NCBI GenBank assembly: GCA_014841835.1
Contig: JACYUQ010000004.1
Location: 372,001-436,000, forward strand
Direction of reading: 5' to 3'
Length of the DNA stretch: 64,000 bases
Source of the DNA: Oxalobacteraceae sp. CFBP 13730
GTDB taxonomy: Bacteria; Pseudomonadota; Gammaproteobacteria; Burkholderiales; Burkholderiaceae_D
Shown one piece after another: positions 63,126 to 64,000 of this stretch (position 1 is its first letter; the number at the start of each line of letters is the position of its first letter). Below the pieces are notes generated by a model. It searched no databases and was not told the origin of the DNA. It worked only from the letters and a program-made list of their open reading frames with translations. A program made the position numbers and the translations under genes.

Positions 63126-64000
63126 CCGATCTGGGCCGTGCCGAACTGGTGCGGCGCCTGGGCGGCCCTGGTCTGTTGCTGCGCACCGGACCGTTTGTCA
63201 GCCGAATCCAATCGAATATTCCCCTGGTCGCCGATGGCATCGGGTTGATGTATCGCGACAACCTGATCGAGGAGCCGGGCGGCTTTGCCGATTTCCAGGT
63301 GCGCCTGCGCCAGAGCAGCGGCGTGCGCCGCTGGTGGCACCCGCAGGTCCGCTTCGACCATGACGGCCGCGAGCCGTTCGCCCCGTTGCCGGTGGCGCAG
63401 GCCTGGCCGATGTTCGAATGGGTCATGAACTGGTGCGTCTCGAACCGCGCTCATCGCTACCTGATCGTGCATGCCGCCGTCATCGAGCGCAATGGCTGCG
63501 CGATTATCCTGCCGGCCCCGCCCGGCTCGGGCAAGAGCACACTGTGCGCTGCCCTGGTCTGCCGCGGCTGGCGCCTGCTGTCGGACGAACTGACGCTGAT
63601 CCGGCGCAGCGATGGCATGCTCGTGCCGCTCGCGCGGCCAGTCAGCCTCAAGAATGCCTCGATCGACGTGATCCGCGCGTTTGCGCCCGATGCCTTGCTT
63701 GGCCCTTCGGTACCGGGCACCAACAAGGGCACGATCGCGCACATGAAGGCACCAGAGACGAGCGTGGCGCAGGTTGGCGACGTTGCGCGCGCACGTCATA
63801 TCGTGTTTCCCCGCTACGAGGCCGGCGCCGCGACCACGCTCACCCCGATGTCCAAGGGGCAACTGTTCATTCGGGTGGCAGAGAACGCCTTCAACTATTT
63901 CGTGCTCGGCCCTGCCGGCTTCGATTGCCTGGCCGATCTGGTCGAAGGCGCCGACGGTCACGAATTCTGCTATAGCCAGCTGGACGAAGCGATCGCGCTG
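63113..64000 (+). CDS. HprK-related kinase A (3' end beyond the window)
   Basis: The frame is open from ATG 63113 to the window edge, which gives 296 residues without a stop. It shows HprK-like features: a P-loop APPGSGKST (135-143) after VHAAVIERNG, then RGWRLLSDELTLIRR with Asp158 as the likely metal or catalytic acid, and a late KGQLFIRVAENAF segment. HprK kinases phosphorylate a Ser of HPr, but this family lacks a known HPr partner and is grouped with a PqqD protein. The N-terminal 110 residues are specific to the subfamily. It is translationally coupled to the PqqD-like gene. The substrate is unknown. Confidence 0.85.
   Translation, partial: MSLVADLGRAELVRRLGGPGLLLRTGPFVSRIQSNIPLVADGIGLMYRDNLIEEPGGFADFQVRLRQSSGVRRWWHPQVRFDHDGREPFAPLPVAQAWPMFEWVMNWCVSNRAHRYLIVHAAVIERNGCAIILPAPPGSGKSTLCAALVCRGWRLLSDELTLIRRSDGMLVPLARPVSLKNASIDVIRAFAPDALLGPSVPGTNKGTIAHMKAPETSVAQVGDVARARHIVFPRYEAGAATTLTPMSKGQLFIRVAENAFNYFVLGPAGFDCLADLVEGADGHEFCYSQLDEAIAL

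Noticed and set aside
1..64000. CRISPR arrays, rRNA genes, insertion sequences and prophage genes
   Set aside because: No regularly spaced direct repeats, no rRNA-like sequence, and no transposase, integrase or phage structural proteins are found among the supported genes.

Overview
The window looks like a chromosomal segment of a GC-rich betaproteobacterium. The protein flavour, the REP-type inverted repeats and the complete exosortase A (XrtA) exopolysaccharide locus fit Oxalobacteraceae such as Massilia, Duganella or Janthinobacterium. This taxonomic call is an inference from family recognition, not from a database search.

Layout. (1) 1-11601 is mostly housekeeping or secreted functions: the end of a 2,4-dienoyl-CoA reductase gene, a 303-bp tandem duplication with REP-like inverted repeats, a FabH-type ketoacyl synthase, a CtpA-type S41 protease, two tandem M13 metallopeptidases, a secreted beta-helix protein with Cys-rich modules, and a membrane-anchored dihaem cytochrome c. 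A strong terminator with no matching upstream gene (4207-4240) suggests a small RNA. (2) 11779-11854 is tRNA-Arg(CCG), followed by about 700 bp without a gene. (3) 12550-18916 holds the XrtA priming sugar transferase, the PrsK/PrsR two-component pair and a beta-helix protein. (4) 18936-38744 holds XrtA-associated accessory genes: hydrolases 1 and 2, an acyl carrier protein, a flippase, an acyl-CoA ligase, a PLP decarboxylase and the O-glycosylation ligase. Interleaved with these are glycosyltransferases, a large lyase-like lipoprotein, an ATP-grasp/tyrosine-phosphatase fusion, a deacetylase, an acyltransferase, a sugar aminotransferase and a GNAT/FemAB-like enzyme. (5) 38737-46982 holds glycosyltransferases, UDP-glucose dehydrogenase, a UDP-glucuronate 4-epimerase-like enzyme and a WbsX-like protein. 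(6) 47024-60083 is a 10-gene minus-strand operon: chain-length determinant, tyrosine autokinase, outer-membrane barrel, ATPase, deacetylase, FemAB, glycosyltransferase, exosortase A fused to EpsI, second glycosyltransferase and asparagine-synthase-like amidotransferase. (7) 60480-62076 encodes a trypsin-like protease and the polysaccharide export lipoprotein. (8) 62249-64000 is an HPr-rel-A-type operon: a Tat-like Cys-rich protein, a PqqD-family protein and an HprK-related kinase that runs off the window. It is preceded by a near-consensus sigma-54 promoter.

How it works together. Sugars activated by Ugd and the epimerase are assembled on a lipid carrier by the priming transferase and several glycosyltransferases. 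They are then flipped, polymerised or ligated, length-controlled by the chain-length determinant and autokinase, and exported through the export lipoprotein and barrel. Exosortase A would sort PEP-CTERM proteins to the same envelope. None of the proteins in this window ends in a recognisable PEP-CTERM tail, so its substrates lie elsewhere. PrsK/PrsR is a sigma-54-dependent regulator pair, and the clear sigma-54 promoter in front of the HPr-rel-A operon suggests that this poorly understood system may share that control.
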